Origin: Valencia hispanica
Lineage: Eukaryota > Chordata > Actinopteri > Cyprinodontiformes > Valenciidae
Direction: 5' to 3'
Assembly (NCBI GenBank): GCA_963556495.2
Contig: OY747706.1
Location: 59,133,130 to 59,197,129 of the forward strand
Length of the DNA stretch: 64,000 bases
In this document: in pieces, positions 54,171 through 64,000 of the stretch
How positions within the stretch are numbered: the first letter of the stretch is position 1
Layout: each line of letters opens with the position of its first letter
Made by a program: the position numbers and the translations under genes
Notes under the pieces: model-generated
The model's input: only the letters and a program-made list of their open reading frames with translations
The model's database searches: none
Told to the model about the DNA's origin: nothing

Positions 54171-54237
54171 TAAATGTAAAATCTAAATAGGGGCTTAATT
54201 TACCCAGGCTGGAGGTGACTTATCTGGGCTAGAACCC

Positions 54238-54566
54238 AGACGGTCGTGGCAGATGGCCGCTCCTACTGAGCCCGGTTCTGTTGGAGGTTTCTTCCTGTTA
54301 AAGGGGAGTTTTTCCTCTCCACCGTCGCTACATGCTTGCTCAGTATGAGGGATTGCTGAAGGATTGCTGTGGTTGGAAAGTCTGCATCAACGGGGCCCAA
54401 CCTCACGCCAATGACTGATGCAATCTGCTGGGATTCCTTAAATAGGAAACTTTTTAACTGATTGGAATGTTTGTATAAATGTATTGAAATGACTTCTTGT
54501 TAAGTGCCTTGAGATGACATCTGTTGTGAATTGGCGCTATATAAATAAACTGAATTGAATTGAATG
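54238..54566 (+). mobile_element. Family A LINE tail inserted in the minisatellite region
   Basis: A well-kept last 329 bp of the 3'UTR with tail. The satellite motif cttatctgggctagaac on the left continues as tgtggtgctcactc on the right, as in the uninterrupted unit at 53040-53070. The insertion therefore came after the array formed. Confidence 0.87.
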
Positions 54567-54599
54567 TGGTGCTCACTCTATCACATTTTGTCTTCCTTC

Positions 54600-54840
54600 C
54601 ATTCAAGTAAACTCATGCCAAATGTCCCAGGCCAAATAAGTGACTTTGGGGACATTTAGAAAACGCTCCTATTCCAGGAAATGTATGCTGATTGTCCTAG
54701 CAAAATAAGGGACTTTGGGGACATTTAGAATGAGGCCCCATCCAAGAAAACTCATGTCAAATATCCCAGGCCAAATAAGGGACTTTGGGGACATTTAGAA
54801 TGAGGCCCCATCCATGGAAACTCATGCCAAATGTCCCTGG
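54600..54840. repeat. 69/70-bp satellite units in inverted orientation
   Basis: The landmark gactttgggg at 54642, 54711 and 54781 has steps of 69 and 70 bp. The unit (aataagggactttggggaca) resembles the reverse complement of the 69-bp unit at 53248-53814 (aattagggacttcagggaca). The same satellite is therefore present in both orientations on either side of the family A tail. Confidence 0.7.
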
Positions 54841-54889
54841 GTTTACCCCCAGGACAGTAACATCTGGCCTGGGTATATACCTTATAAAA

Positions 54890-55330
54890 TCCCCTCAATC
54901 CATCCTAATACTCCACAGGTCGAAAGGGGATCAAAGTACTCCAAATGGAACAATTGGGTGATATCCAGGTAAGGCCAACTCTCCCTGGCTTACCCCCAGG
55001 ACAGTGGCTTCTGGCCTGGCTAAGACTTGTCAAAAAACCCTCTTCCATCCCAGTATACCACAGAACAAAAGGGAAATACAAGTCCTCAAAACGGGACATA
55101 GGGGGGACATCCAGTGTAGCCCAAGTGTCCCTGGCTTAACCCCAGAAAAGTAGCCTCTGGCCTGGGTAAATCTTCTCCATAATCCCCTCATCCATCCCAG
55201 TATACCACAGGACAAAAGGGAAATACAAGTCCTCAAAACGGGACATAGGGGGAACATCCAGTGTAGCCCAAATGTCCCTGCCTTAACCCCAGGAATATAG
55301 CCTCTGTCCTGGGTAAGCCACTGCCAGGAG
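54890..55330. repeat. 147-bp tandem repeat, about 3 units
   Basis: The landmark catcccagtataccacag at 55046 and 55193 gives a 147-bp step, with nearly identical units (aaacgggacataggggg). An older unit precedes at about 54900. Confidence 0.85.
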
Positions 55331-55436
55331 GAAACACACTTGTAATTTAGTTTAAAATCATCATATAGAATAATATAAAATAATATAAAATAATAATACT
55401 AATAATCTTGTATCAGAATTAAGGGAGCTGGTGCCT
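55331..55436. other. AT-rich spacer
   Basis: Short ataatataaa repeats at 55370-55395; nothing else. Confidence 0.5.
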
Positions 55437-55537
55437 CTGGTAGGGCAACTCGTGCATCTGGTAAGGCAGCTTGTCCCTCTGGTAAGGCAACTCGTGCATC
55501 TGGTAAGGCAACTTGTGCATCTGGTAAGGCAGTACCC
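55437..55537. repeat. 21-bp tandem repeat, about 4.7 units
   Basis: The unit ctggtaaggcaactcgtgcat is repeated with a few substitutions from 55437 to 55535. Confidence 0.85.
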
Positions 55538-55689
55538 TAACTAAAGTGCACTGTTCTGGGATAACTCGGGGACAATTGGCCTACATTCTATCCCTAATTT
55601 TGTCCCCCGAATGTCCCGTTGACAACACTTTGTATTGTTTGTGAAGATTTGAGGGACGCATCTTATATTTACCCCGGCTGCAAGCTTCA

Positions 55690-55940
55690 CCCTGGGTAAA
55701 AGCACTGGCTGTGCCCTGGGTATGGTGGGTACTTAGTGGCTTCACTTACCCAGGTTTGAGGCCTCTATCCTGGGCTAAAAACACTGTCTGGTCCCTGGAT
55801 GTGGAGGGCCATTAGTGGATCTATTTACGCAGCCTGGAGGCCTCTATCCTGGGATAAAACTTACTGCATGGTCCCTGGGTATGGAGGGTACTTAGTGGCT
55901 TCACCTACCCAGGTTTGAGGAGACTTTTCTGGGCGAAGGG
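55690..55940. repeat. ~80-bp tandem repeat, about 3 units
   Basis: The landmark agtggcttcacttaccc at 55735, 55814 and 55894 gives steps of 79 and 80 bp. The same unit occurs twice at 52930-53030 (step 79), so this family flanks the 69-bp array on both sides. Confidence 0.78.
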
Positions 55941-56729
55941 AAAGTAACCCTGATGCAGTCGACTTAAATTGGGAAGGTCAGGTTGTTATCCCGAATGCCC
56001 GGGGGACATTTGGGTACACACTGACTTATTTTGGTCAGGGTGTTATCCCGAATGTCCGAGAGACATTTGGGAACACACCGACTTATTTCGGCACCGCTTT
56101 GATGACGTTGGGATTTTACGACCGACCGTGGGTCCTGCGACTGTTGTCTTCGCAGAGCGCGCGGCCAGGGAGGCTCTGAGCCGGAACACGTCGACCTCCT
56201 GACCGTACGTGGCCCATGAAAAAATACGGTCTGCTTTTAAGACGGGGGCCGTGTGGCACGACCGACGGGGTCCGTGTGAGAAGCTTCAGATAGAAATTCG
56301 GGTCAAAGCAGCAACTTTTTTCCAAAGTGTGTCACAGAGACATAAGATTTCGTCAGGTCACGCGGGACATCGGGAGGCTCCTCCCCGCACAGTTGCGGAT
56401 CCCCAGCTCGACGGGCGTCCGAAACCCGGTCCCTGGCCCTCGGCGCGGCCACGAACCCCCGGAGGGAACGCCCGGATGCGCCCAGAGAACCAGGAAACTG
56501 ATAGCAGGTACCACAGGCCCAGATCCCACGAAAAAAAAGCTGTCGTCCCAAATGTCCCAGGAAACGTATACCCAAACGGCCAGCGTCGGCTACCTGGGGC
56601 CCCTGTAGGCCTGGCCCTGGGACCGGTAGGGCGTGTCACCAGGTCAACGCGTGGCGAAAACGCTCGCGAAACGACCCAGGAGACCCCAAAGGGTCGGGTG
56701 AAACAGCCAAAAAAACGTGGCGGCAGGTA
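55941..56729. other. GC-rich unassigned region
   Basis: Two 58-bp units (gttatcccgaatg at 55984 and 56042) are followed by CpG-rich DNA. A 173-codon + frame (56209-56730) is Arg/Pro/Gly-rich with no motif that I recognise, and overlapping minus frames are also open, so I do not call a gene. Composition is unlike the AT-rich intron and may mark an unknown mobile element or a CpG-rich satellite. Confidence 0.4.
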
Positions 56730-57090
56730 GACGGTTTCCCAAACGTCCCAGGTGTTTCCCAAAGGGTTTAACATTAAACCAATACAGCCCCCCCCCCCAA
56801 AGGGTTTACATGAAAAGGCCGGTTGACCGTTTCCCAAATATCCCAGGTGTTCCCAAAGGTTTTAGCATGAAACCAAATCCCCCCCCCACCCCCCCCCCCA
56901 CAAGCCGGTCGACGGTTTCCCAAATGTCCCAGGTGTTCCCCAAAGGGTTGACACGAATGACACGAAACAGGCCGGTCGACTGTTTCCCAAATGTCCCAGG
57001 TGTTCCCAAAGGGTTTACCATGAAACCACTGTCCCCAACAGGAAAAAAACACTGTGTCCCCCAAATGTCCGAAGTGTTCCAAAAAGTCCC
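56730..57090. repeat. Irregular ~67-95-bp tandem repeat with poly-C tracts
   Basis: Five units start gacggtttcccaaatgtccc or a variant at 56730, 56825, 56911, 56978 and 57055. They share caggtgttcccaaagggttt. Length differences come mainly from C runs (56788-56798, 56879-56900). The phrase ccaaatgtccc links this array to the 69-bp satellite. Confidence 0.8.
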
Positions 57091-57136
57091 CATTCATGTA
57101 TGCCAAAGGGACGGCCTCGGGGACATTGAGATGCAT

Positions 57137-57830
57137 TTTAGGACATTGGCTATTACACTAAATGGGATTTTACCCGCCCTTTGGGGTACACGTCCTTTGT
57201 GGGGGGCACTCCGGGAGTATGGGGTACCGGGCCCCTTGATACAGGCTGTTAGGTCCCTGTACGACCGGTGCCAAAGTTTGGTTTTGCATTGCTGGCAGTA
57301 AGTCGGGCTTGTTTTCGGTGAGAGCTGGACTCCGCCAAGTTTGCCTTTTGTCACCGATCCTGTTCCTAACTTTTATGGACAGGATTTCTAGGCGCAGCCA
57401 AGGTGTTGAGGGGATCCGTTTTGGTGGCCTCAGGATCGGGTCTCTGCTTTTTGCAGATGACGTGGTCCGGTTGGCTTCATCGGAACGTGATCTACAGCTT
57501 TTGCTGGAGCGGTTTTCAGCCGAGTGTGAAGCGGCTGGGATAAGAATAAGCACCTCCAAATCCGAGGCAATGGTCTTAAGCCGGAAAAGGGTGGGGTGCC
57601 TTCTCCGGGTCCGGGATGAGGTCCTTCCCCAAGTGGAGGAGTTTAAGTATCTGGGGGTCTTGTTCACGAATGAGGGAAAAATGGAGCGGGAGATCGATAG
57701 ATGGATTGGTAGGGCATCTGCAGTTATGCGGGCGCTTTACCGGTCTGTCGTGGTGAAGAGAGAGCTGAGCCGAAAGGTGAAGCTCTCGATTTACCGGTCG
57801 ATCTACGTCATCATCTATGGTCATCTATGG
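57137..57830 (+). pseudogene. Rex3/RTE-like LINE RT fragment
   Basis: The frame pieces 57137-57301 and 57309-57830 give the RT wording of an RTE/Rex3-type LINE: LWGALREYGVPGPLIQAVRSLYDR, GLRQVCLLSPILF (normally GLRQGC), LLFADDVVRLAS (FADD box intact at residues 48-51 of the second frame), STSKSEAMVLSRK, VEEFKYLGVLFTNEGKMER and VKLSIYRSIYV. A frameshift lies near 57300. The fragment stops abruptly near 57830 at a CA-rich repeat. Neither endonuclease nor 3' tail is present. The RTE clade assignment is moderate; the RT identity is sure. Confidence 0.8.
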
Positions 57831-57839
57831 TCACAGCCG

Positions 57840-57991
57840 CACACACACGCCCCCTTCCCTCGACGTTAACTTTGTTCTATATTTTTGCATGCGTTAGAAT
57901 AGATGGAAATTATGAATGAAATGTAATCTGTAAGGTTGACCTATTAAATTAATAAATTACCTTAAGTAATGAGAAGTTTCCTGTGCCATTG
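57840..57991. repeat. Dispersed repeat segment shared with 34545-34700
   Basis: After a short CA-rich run, the text cgacgttaacttt, ttagaatagatggaaattat and ctgtaaggttgaccta matches 34560-34650. The two copies differ by small indels. Function and family are unknown to me. Confidence 0.65.
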
Positions 57992-58014
57992 CCACCAGTG
58001 CCCAGCTGGCCGAC

Positions 58015-59134
58015 ACAATTCCCTGTCAGCCCGGTGAAGCTGTGGAGGGGGAATCCATCGCTGGGTCTCCAGGCGGAGTCGGACTGACCAACAGCGGCGG
58101 CGGTTTAACAACTGCGGCAGAGGAGGAGCGCTGGTTCCAGCTGGGGGCTAAACCAAAAGCCCCCATTAGCTCCACTCTGGTGCCCCAGGGTGCATGGTCG
58201 ACGGTCGGGCCTGGCCGCGGTGGGGGCGCCCGGAGCGGCCGCCACCGTTCTCCCCCTTCCGCTGTCTTAACCGCTTCGGTGCCCTGGAGCACGACTTTCC
58301 TCCTCTGGCCGTCCCTCCGACCGCACCGATGCCCAGCAGTTCCAAAGGACCGCCGCCCATCCCCTCCCAGCATCCGGAGCAACAGTCGGATTCCGGTAGC
58401 CACCCACGTCGCGCCAAACCCAGGACTACGGCCGGGATCCGCCGAGGAGTGCTCCATTTCCCCCCAATCCACGGAACGAGCCCTCGGGGCCCACTAAACA
58501 TCGCTGCAGTCCTGGGGAAGCCAAGCCACCCAACATCCAGCAGGTCCTGGACAGCGAGGGATCCTCTGCTCACCATCAGCCTTCAGACCTGCCACCCACC
58601 ACGCTCATCATTGGAGACTCAATAATCCGGCACATTAGGATGAGAGGAGCCGTTACTCTTTGTTTTCCGGGGGCTACGGTAAATGACATTTCTGAACAGA
58701 TCCTGGACTCCAACTGAAGCCACCCAACCATGAGTAAAGTTATAATTCATGCTGGCACCAACGACATCCGTAAACAGTAGTCTGAGCTCCTAAAGCGGGA
58801 TTTTATTCATATGTTTAATCTTTTAAAAGACAAACGCCTATCTGTTTTTATCTCTGGCCCCACTCCCACCATCAGCAGAGGAATAGACAGTTTCAGCAGG
58901 CTGCTTTCTCTGAACACCTGGCTTTCCACTGCCACCGTGATGCATAACATTGGTTTTATAGACAATTTTAACATTTTCTGGGGCAGGAGTCAACTGTTTG
59001 GGGCGGACGGACTACATCTGAACAGACAAGGCACACGTATGCTGGCATTAAGCCTGGCATACCCTCGTCCACCCCTGTCCACCACATTGTCTCCAGCTGC
59101 TCCTGCCCTCTCTGCTCCCTCAACCACATCCTGA
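58015..59134 (+). pseudogene. Family B ORF1 with all SGNH catalytic blocks, frameshifted
   Basis: A Gly/Pro-rich linker (RWFQLGAKPKAPISS at 58130 on) is followed by the esterase-like domain spread over frames: TLIIGDSIIRHIRMRG near 58600-58650 (block I with the nucleophile Ser), VIIHAGTNDIRKQ near 58740 (block III Asn), a stop after KQ at 58779-58781, then LSVFISGPTPT, RLLSLNTWL and ADGLHLNRQGTRML near 59000-59040 (block V Asp/His). Unlike the copy at 45505, no catalytic block is lost, so this is the best reference for the family B ORF1 fold, although stops and frameshifts inactivate it. Confidence 0.76.
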
Positions 59135-59356
59135 TGTCCAGCTTGTCCCTGCTCCTATAAACTCAGTCCTGATTTTAACAGTATCTCACATATCGGACTT
59201 GGACCTTGCCCCACTTCTTTCATTCCTGTAATTATCAGCAGAGAGCGAACAAATAATAATAAAGTGAACAAATGCAACCCAAATAATCTTAAACAGTTGC
59301 TAAAAATCCCACCTCCAGTAAATCATACAGTCACTCCATCTCCAACCACTATTAAT

Positions 59357-60905
59357 ATGGCACTTTTAAATGTTCGCTCTCTGCTGAATAAAACTTTTCT
59401 AATAAATGATTTGATTTTAGACCATAGAATTTCAAGGTTTATTTTTAACGGAAACATGGCTGAGTGCAGATGCTCCTGCTGTTCTTACAGAGGCCTCCCC
59501 ACCTAATTTTAACTTTTCTTATTCAACCAGGTTGTAGCCAGAGGGGAGGTGGAACTGCTTTTATAAGTTCATTAACCCTTTCCGCCAAAACCTGTTTCAC
59601 TTGATAATTTTACCACTTTTGAATATACTGCCTCTGTTTTTAGCACTCCTCAGATTTTATGTGTGACAGTTTATAGGCCTCCTAAAAAGAGAACACTTTT
59701 TATTCAAGAATTTTCAGAGTTTTTATCAATTTTGCACAACTCTTATGAACGAATAATTTTAGCTGGTGATTTTAATCTACACGTGGATAAGCTTTTAGAT
59801 CCTTTATCAACAGAATTTTAAAATATTTTGAATTATATGGATTTTAGTCAGCATGTCATGCAGCCAACTCACAACAGAGGACACACCCTGGCCTGTCCAC
59901 TAATGTGTCTTCTGTTGTTGACTTGGCTGTCTCTGACCACTACTGTGTGTTTTTTAAAATCACCTGTTTTATCGAAATAGAAACCTCTGTGAGAACTGTC
60001 AGGAAACATCATCTAACCCCTGAAGTGGCTGCAGGTTTTCTTGAAGTTTTTAATAAGTTTCCTCCTGTACCTTTATCTGCCCCCTGTGATTTTATCGTGA
60101 ATGATTTTAACAGTAGGCTTCAATCCGCTCTCGACCTGCTGGCTCCACTAAAAGTTGTAAAAACTTATTCAAAACATACTATACCATTGAGAAATGAAAA
60201 CCTTAAGAAATTAAAGAGGAGCTGCAGGGTGGCAGAAAGGAAATGGAGGAAAAACTAAATCACAATAAATCATCGGATATACATAGAACATCTGAAATCA
60301 TACAATAACACTGTAAGAAATTCCAGAAATGCATACTTCTCCAGAATCATCTCAGAGCATAAAAATAATCCCAAAATTCTGTTTTCCACCATTGACAACA
60401 TTCTCAGTCATACCTCTACTGCACTTCAGAAAACCCCCTCACACACTCTGTGTGAGGAGTTTGCAAACCCCTTCAGAGGAAAGGTAGACACCATCAGATG
60501 TAATATTTTATCTTCTCAGAGTAACATGGTTTTAGACAAATCTGAGTGTGTGTCTCTACCAGAGGAAACGCTGGACAGTTTTGTCCTGGTGGAAGCTGGG
60601 ACCCTTGATAAAGTTTTCTCCTCAGTGAGGCCAACTACAAGTGCCCTGGACCCGATTCCCACCCGTTTTTTTAAGCAATTTTATGAATCTTTTAAAGACG
60701 AGATTTTAACCATGATGAATTGTTCCCTTCCGACGGGGGTCTTTCCTGCCTCCTAAAGGGGCGGTAGTGAGGCCCCTGCTGAAGAAGAGCAATTTAGATT
60801 TTAATGATTTAAACAACTTCCGACCGGTATCTAACTTACCATTTTTAAGCAAAGTTTTAGAAAAACTTGTTTTAAATAAACTTAATGATTTTATTAACTC
60901 CCATT
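59357..60905 (+). pseudogene. Family B ORF2: endonuclease and RT start, degraded
   Basis: MALLNVRSLLNKTFLINDL at 59357 opens the endonuclease. Pieces with LAGDFNLHVD, QPTHNRGHT and AVSDHYCVFFKI (59905 on) follow, with a short deletion that removes the LDLVITYG block near 59892. RT linker: RNENLKKLKRSCRVAERKWR (to 60258, ended by a stop), then 60526-60756 with LPEETLDSFVLVEAGTLDKV. The fingers wording [16 protein letters not shown] lies near 60815-60870, up to the insertion at 60905. It is inactive. Confidence 0.75.
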
Positions 60906-61144
60906 AACTCTGTGTTTATGTTCGACGGGGGTAAGCCGTATTGCGTCATTTCCTGTTGTCACTGTTGCGCTCCCTGTAAACTGTTTGGTGTTCAGACTCT
61001 CTTGAATTGATCTTATTTTCTCTGTGCTGAGGCCTTTCTAAGTTATTTTAACACACAAGCACACTAAAACACACGTTTTGTGGGGGTGTACTTTACATTG
61101 TGGTAAGGTCTCGCTAGCTCAGTTAGCTTAGCTTCATTGCGGCT

Positions 61145-62028
61145 ATGGCTACTCTTCTCTCTCCTGTCTCTAACTCTTCTCTTCTGTCTTGCTCTCTCTG
61201 TCAGATGTTTAGTTACTTCCCTGCCTCCTTTACAGATAATGGTAACTGTAATAAATATAATATTTTTGTAGCTTTGGAGGCGAGGGTATCAGAATTAGAA
61301 GCACGGCTCCGCGCTGTTGAAAACCAGCTGATAGCCGAAGCCCATTAGCCAGCGCGGAGCCAACAAGGATAGAACCCCCTAGCTGTCCTCCGGTAGAGCC
61401 CGCACAGCCGGGACCTCAGGCTGGTTGGGTGACTGTACGTAGGAAGCAAAGTTCTAGGACCCAGCCCCCGGGCCACCACCAACCGGTCTGCGTTTCTAAC
61501 AGATTTTCCCCGCTCAGCGACACACCCGCTGAGAAACCGACCCTGGTAATTGGCAGCTCCATAGTCAGAAACGTGGCATTAGAGACACCATTGACCATAG
61601 TCAAATGTTTGCCAGGGGCCAGAACGGGCGACATCAAATCCTACCTGAAACTGCTGGCTAAAGATAAGCGTAAATACAGTAAGATTGTTATTCACGCTGG
61701 CGGTAATGACACCCGGTTACGCCAATCAGAGGTCACTAAAAGTAGTGTTGCTTCGGTGTGTGAGTTTGCCAAAACAATGTCAGACTCGGTAATCTTTTCT
61801 GGTCCCTTGCCTGATCGGACCAGTGACGACATGTTTAGCCGCATGCTGTCATTCCATCAATGGTTGTCTAGGTGGTGTCCTGCAAATGATGTGGGCTACA
61901 TTGATAACTGGAGAACATTTTGGGGAAAACCTGGTCTGATCCGGAGAGACGGCATCCATCCCACTTTGGATGGAGCAGCTCTTCTTTCTAGGAATATGGC
62001 CAAATTTATTAGTCCTCCAAAACACTGA
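61145..62028 (+). pseudogene. Family A ORF1: coiled coil plus SGNH esterase, one frameshift
   Basis: ORF1 proteins of CR1/L2 LINEs with an SGNH hydrolase domain probably bind RNA or membranes and may hydrolyse esters; the role in transposition is not settled. The first frame (61145-61348) starts MATLLSPVSN and ends in a coiled coil ([20 protein letters not shown]). A frameshift near 61340 links it to a Pro-rich linker and frame 61429-62028: GWVTVRRKQ, then [12 protein letters not shown] (block I, Ser at 43 or 44), [13 protein letters not shown] (block III, Asn93 in GGND) and [15 protein letters not shown] (block V, Asp174 and His177). All three catalytic blocks are present. The second frame ends naturally after SPPKH at 62028. 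Length would be about 295 residues, normal for the type. Confidence 0.82.
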
Positions 62029-62121
62029 CAACCCAGGGTCCAGACCAGGAAGCAGAGTCGTAGTTTAACCCACCTCTCTGCTGCTTCTGTACTGTTACCC
62101 ACCCATTACCCTATAGAAACA

Positions 62122-64000
62122 GTGTCTTGCCCACGGCCAAAATTAAATGGATTAAAAGTTAAGCCAACAAAAGCAAATTATGGAAATCTCATAAAAATAA
62201 ATACAACTTTGACTGAACAGAAAAATAAATCTATTAAATGTGGTTTATTAAACATAAGATATCTCTCCTCAAAGACTTTGTTAGTAAAGGACTTGATTTG
62301 TGATAATCACCTTGATTTCCTTTGTCTCACAGAAACCTGGTTGCAGCAGGAGGATTATGTCAGTATAAATGAGTCAACTCCTTCCAGTCATTTAAATTTT
62401 CACATTCCTAGAAATACTGGGCGAGGAGGAGGAGTTGCAACCATTTTTTGTTCTGATTTACTAATTAGTCCCAGACCAATTGATAGCCACAGTTCTTTTG
62501 AACATCTAACCCTTAATTTTCCTCATCCAAGTTGCAAAACATTAAGACCATTTTTGTTTGTGGTTTTGTATCGTCCACCAGACCCTTACTCTCAATTCTT
62601 GGATCAGATCTCACATTTTTTATCTGATTTAGTATTAAATACTGATAGGGTTATTATAGTGGGGGACTTGAATATTCATGTGGATACTGAAAGTGATAGC
62701 CTAAATGCAGCCTTTAGTGCTATTTTAGACTCAATTGGCTTTACTCAAAAAGTACAGGGATCGACCCACTCGGGCAAACACACTTTGGACCTTGTACTGA
62801 CATACGGTATTGAGTGTGAGGAAATAACAGTCCACCCACATAACCCGGTTCTTTCTGACCACTTCTTAATAACTTTTGAATTTACTTTAACTGACCATTT
62901 TAAATCTGAAAGAAAATTTCATTATAGTAGAGCTTTATCAGACAATGCTGTGACAATTTTTAAAGAATCTGTTCCATTCTTACTTTCCTTAGTGTCTCAG
63001 GGTAACAGTGGATGGCAACAATTCTATCTCTAACCCTTCAGAAATTGATGATGTTGTTCACAGCGTTACGTCCTCATTGCGTTTGGCATTAGATAGTGTA
63101 GCCCCCTTAAAAAAGAAAGTGGCTAGCCATAGGAGGCTGACTCCTTGGTTCAACGCAGAGTTGCGTACTTTAAAGCAGAATACTAGGAAGTTGGAGAGAA
63201 AATGGCGCTCTACACACCTAGAGGATTCCTCTTTAACCTGGAATAACAGTCTATTGCTTTATAAAAAGACCCTTCGACAAGCTAGAACAGCATGTTTTTC
63301 ATCATTAATAGAGGCGAATAAAAACAATCCTAGGTTTCTTTTCAGTACAGTTGCCAAACTTACACAGAGGCATAGCTCTGTTGAGCCAACTATTCCCCCA
63401 GCTCTTAGCAGTGATGATTTTATGGGATTCTTCGTAAATAAAATTAATTCTATTAAAAATAAAATCATTGGCATCCTCCCAAACATGATTACTTCTTCCT
63501 CAGTAAATGAGGCAGTATCGGAAAGAACTGTAGATCCTCAGTTGTGCTTAGGCTGTTTTGATTCAGTCGAGCTTTCGGAATTATCAAAAATATTAGCCTC
63601 ATCTAAACCTTCAACTTGTATGTTGGACCCAATCCCAACCAAATTATTTAAAGAAGTGTTCCATTTGGTTCCTGGCCCCATTTTGGATATGATGAATCTA
63701 TCCTTAGTAAACGGATACGTACCACAGGAATTTAAAATAGCTGTAATTAAACCTTTACTCAAGAAACCTTCCCTTGATCAAGATGACTTAGTGAATTACA
63801 GACCTATATCTAACCTTCCTTTCTTATCCAAAGTCCTTGAGAAAATTGTTGCTAATCAAGTCTGTGAGCATTTAAACAATAACGAGCTGTTTGAAGAGTT
63901 TCAGTCAGGTTTTAGAGCTCATCATAGCACTGAAACAGCACTGGTGAAGGTTACTAATGATATTCTCACGGCCTCAGATAATGGACTTGTGTCTGTTCTG
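62122..64000 (+). pseudogene. Family A ORF2, endonuclease and RT start; one frameshift, open to the window edge
   Basis: Endonuclease frame to 63033: [66 protein letters not shown] and [11 protein letters not shown]. The ATG that starts this frame in the 26639 copy is ATA here (62114-62116), so the start is unclear. Near 63005 two bases are missing relative to the other copy, and the frame shifts. From there the RT part is open without a stop to 64000: [42 protein letters not shown] and [16 protein letters not shown], ending just before motif A. It is the least damaged ORF2 in the window. Confidence 0.85.

Larger units (their letters stand above)
52793..55330. repeat. Mosaic minisatellite region
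   Basis: The whole stretch, apart from an inserted family A tail, is made of imperfect tandem units that share phrases such as caaatgtccc, ctgggtaaat and tacccaggctggagg. Sub-arrays with different periods are listed separately (69, about 80, 90 and 147 bp). Open frames here read through on both strands only because some periods are multiples of three. I see no gene. Confidence 0.75.
57992..60905 (+). mobile_element. Family B L2-type LINE, cut on the right by family A
   Basis: It begins inside ORF1 (cagctggccgacacaattcc, as at 45669-45690), so it is 5' truncated. It runs through ORF1 and ORF2 to the RT fingers, where at 60905 a family A copy is inserted. The remaining RT and tail may lie beyond the window. 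It parallels 45690-48400 with moderate divergence. Confidence 0.8.
60906..64000 (+). mobile_element. Family A L2-type LINE, near-complete 5' half, runs off the window
   Basis: The only family A copy here with a 5'UTR (shared with 11544-11225 on the minus strand), ORF1 and ORF2 in place. It interrupts family B ORF2 at 60905. Few disruptions are seen: one frameshift in ORF1, one in ORF2 and a changed ORF2 start. It is probably the youngest long LINE copy in the window. The 3' half cannot be seen. Confidence 0.88.

Noticed and set aside
56209..56730. 173-codon Arg/Pro-rich frame
   Set aside because: The surrounding DNA is GC-rich with open frames on the other strand as well, and there is no domain or splice context. 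Kept only as an unassigned region.
1..64000. CRISPR array, prokaryotic operon or phage-like system
   Set aside because: The tandem repeats lack spacers of CRISPR form, there are no cas-like genes, and splice sites plus LINE/SINE content show vertebrate nuclear DNA.

Overview
This window is vertebrate nuclear DNA, almost certainly from a teleost fish. It has split coding exons with GT/AG borders, LINEs of types typical of fish (Rex1-like, several L2 types, Tx1/L1, a Rex3/RTE-like piece), a Tc1 transposon with long inverted repeats, a tRNA-derived SINE and many microsatellites. The L2 set suggests a percomorph, but I cannot name the species. There is no operon, CRISPR array, rRNA gene or obvious tRNA gene. 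Family letters A, B and C below are my own labels for three L2-type LINE families.

Host gene. I recognise one host gene, on the + strand: tafa5 (FAM19A5), a secreted chemokine-like neurokine. Exon 1 coding sequence (4584-4674, a signal peptide) ends in phase 1. Exon 2 (37744-37893, start of the Cys-rich mature domain) begins in the matching phase. Intron 1 is about 33.1 kb. Everything after 37893 lies in intron 2, because I see no third exon.

Layout. 1-1.8 kb: Rex1-like LINE. 2.4-3.8 kb: microsatellites and family A tails. 3.8-4.7 kb: tafa5 promoter/5'UTR and exon 1. 5.45-15.7 kb: long Tx1/L1-type LINE (copy 1, +), broken by three later insertions. 17.2-17.9 kb: MITE with 50-bp inverted termini and TA target duplication. 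18.15-24.93 kb: second Tx1/L1 copy on the minus strand, with an 11-bp target duplication. 26.6-30.4 kb: family A LINE (+). 30.4-34.3 kb: family C LINE (-). 35.7-37.3 kb: Tc1 transposon. 37.7 kb: tafa5 exon 2. 38.3-45 kb: LINE tails, a family A copy, a 755-bp tandem repeat and a SINE. 45.1-49.9 kb: family B copy nested in another family B copy. 49.9-50.75 kb: LTR-like sequence. 50.8-52.8 kb: family A (-). 52.8-57.1 kb: mosaic of minisatellites, including an exact 69-bp array. 57.1-57.8 kb: Rex3/RTE-like fragment. 58-60.9 kb: family B. 60.9 kb to the end: the best-preserved family A copy, with an SGNH-esterase ORF1 and an open ORF2 that runs off the window.

How it fits together. The autonomous parts are retrotransposon genes (ORF1: coiled coil plus RRM in Tx1, coiled coil plus SGNH esterase in L2 types; ORF2: endonuclease plus reverse transcriptase) and a Tc1 transposase. 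All copies seen carry frameshifts, stops, deletions or catalytic substitutions. The most notable points are the tafa5 exons hidden in repeats, the two Tx1 copies facing each other as a potential giant hairpin, their long G-rich 3' region, a family A deletion derivative keeping both ends, and the hairpin-prone 69-bp satellite with units in both orientations.
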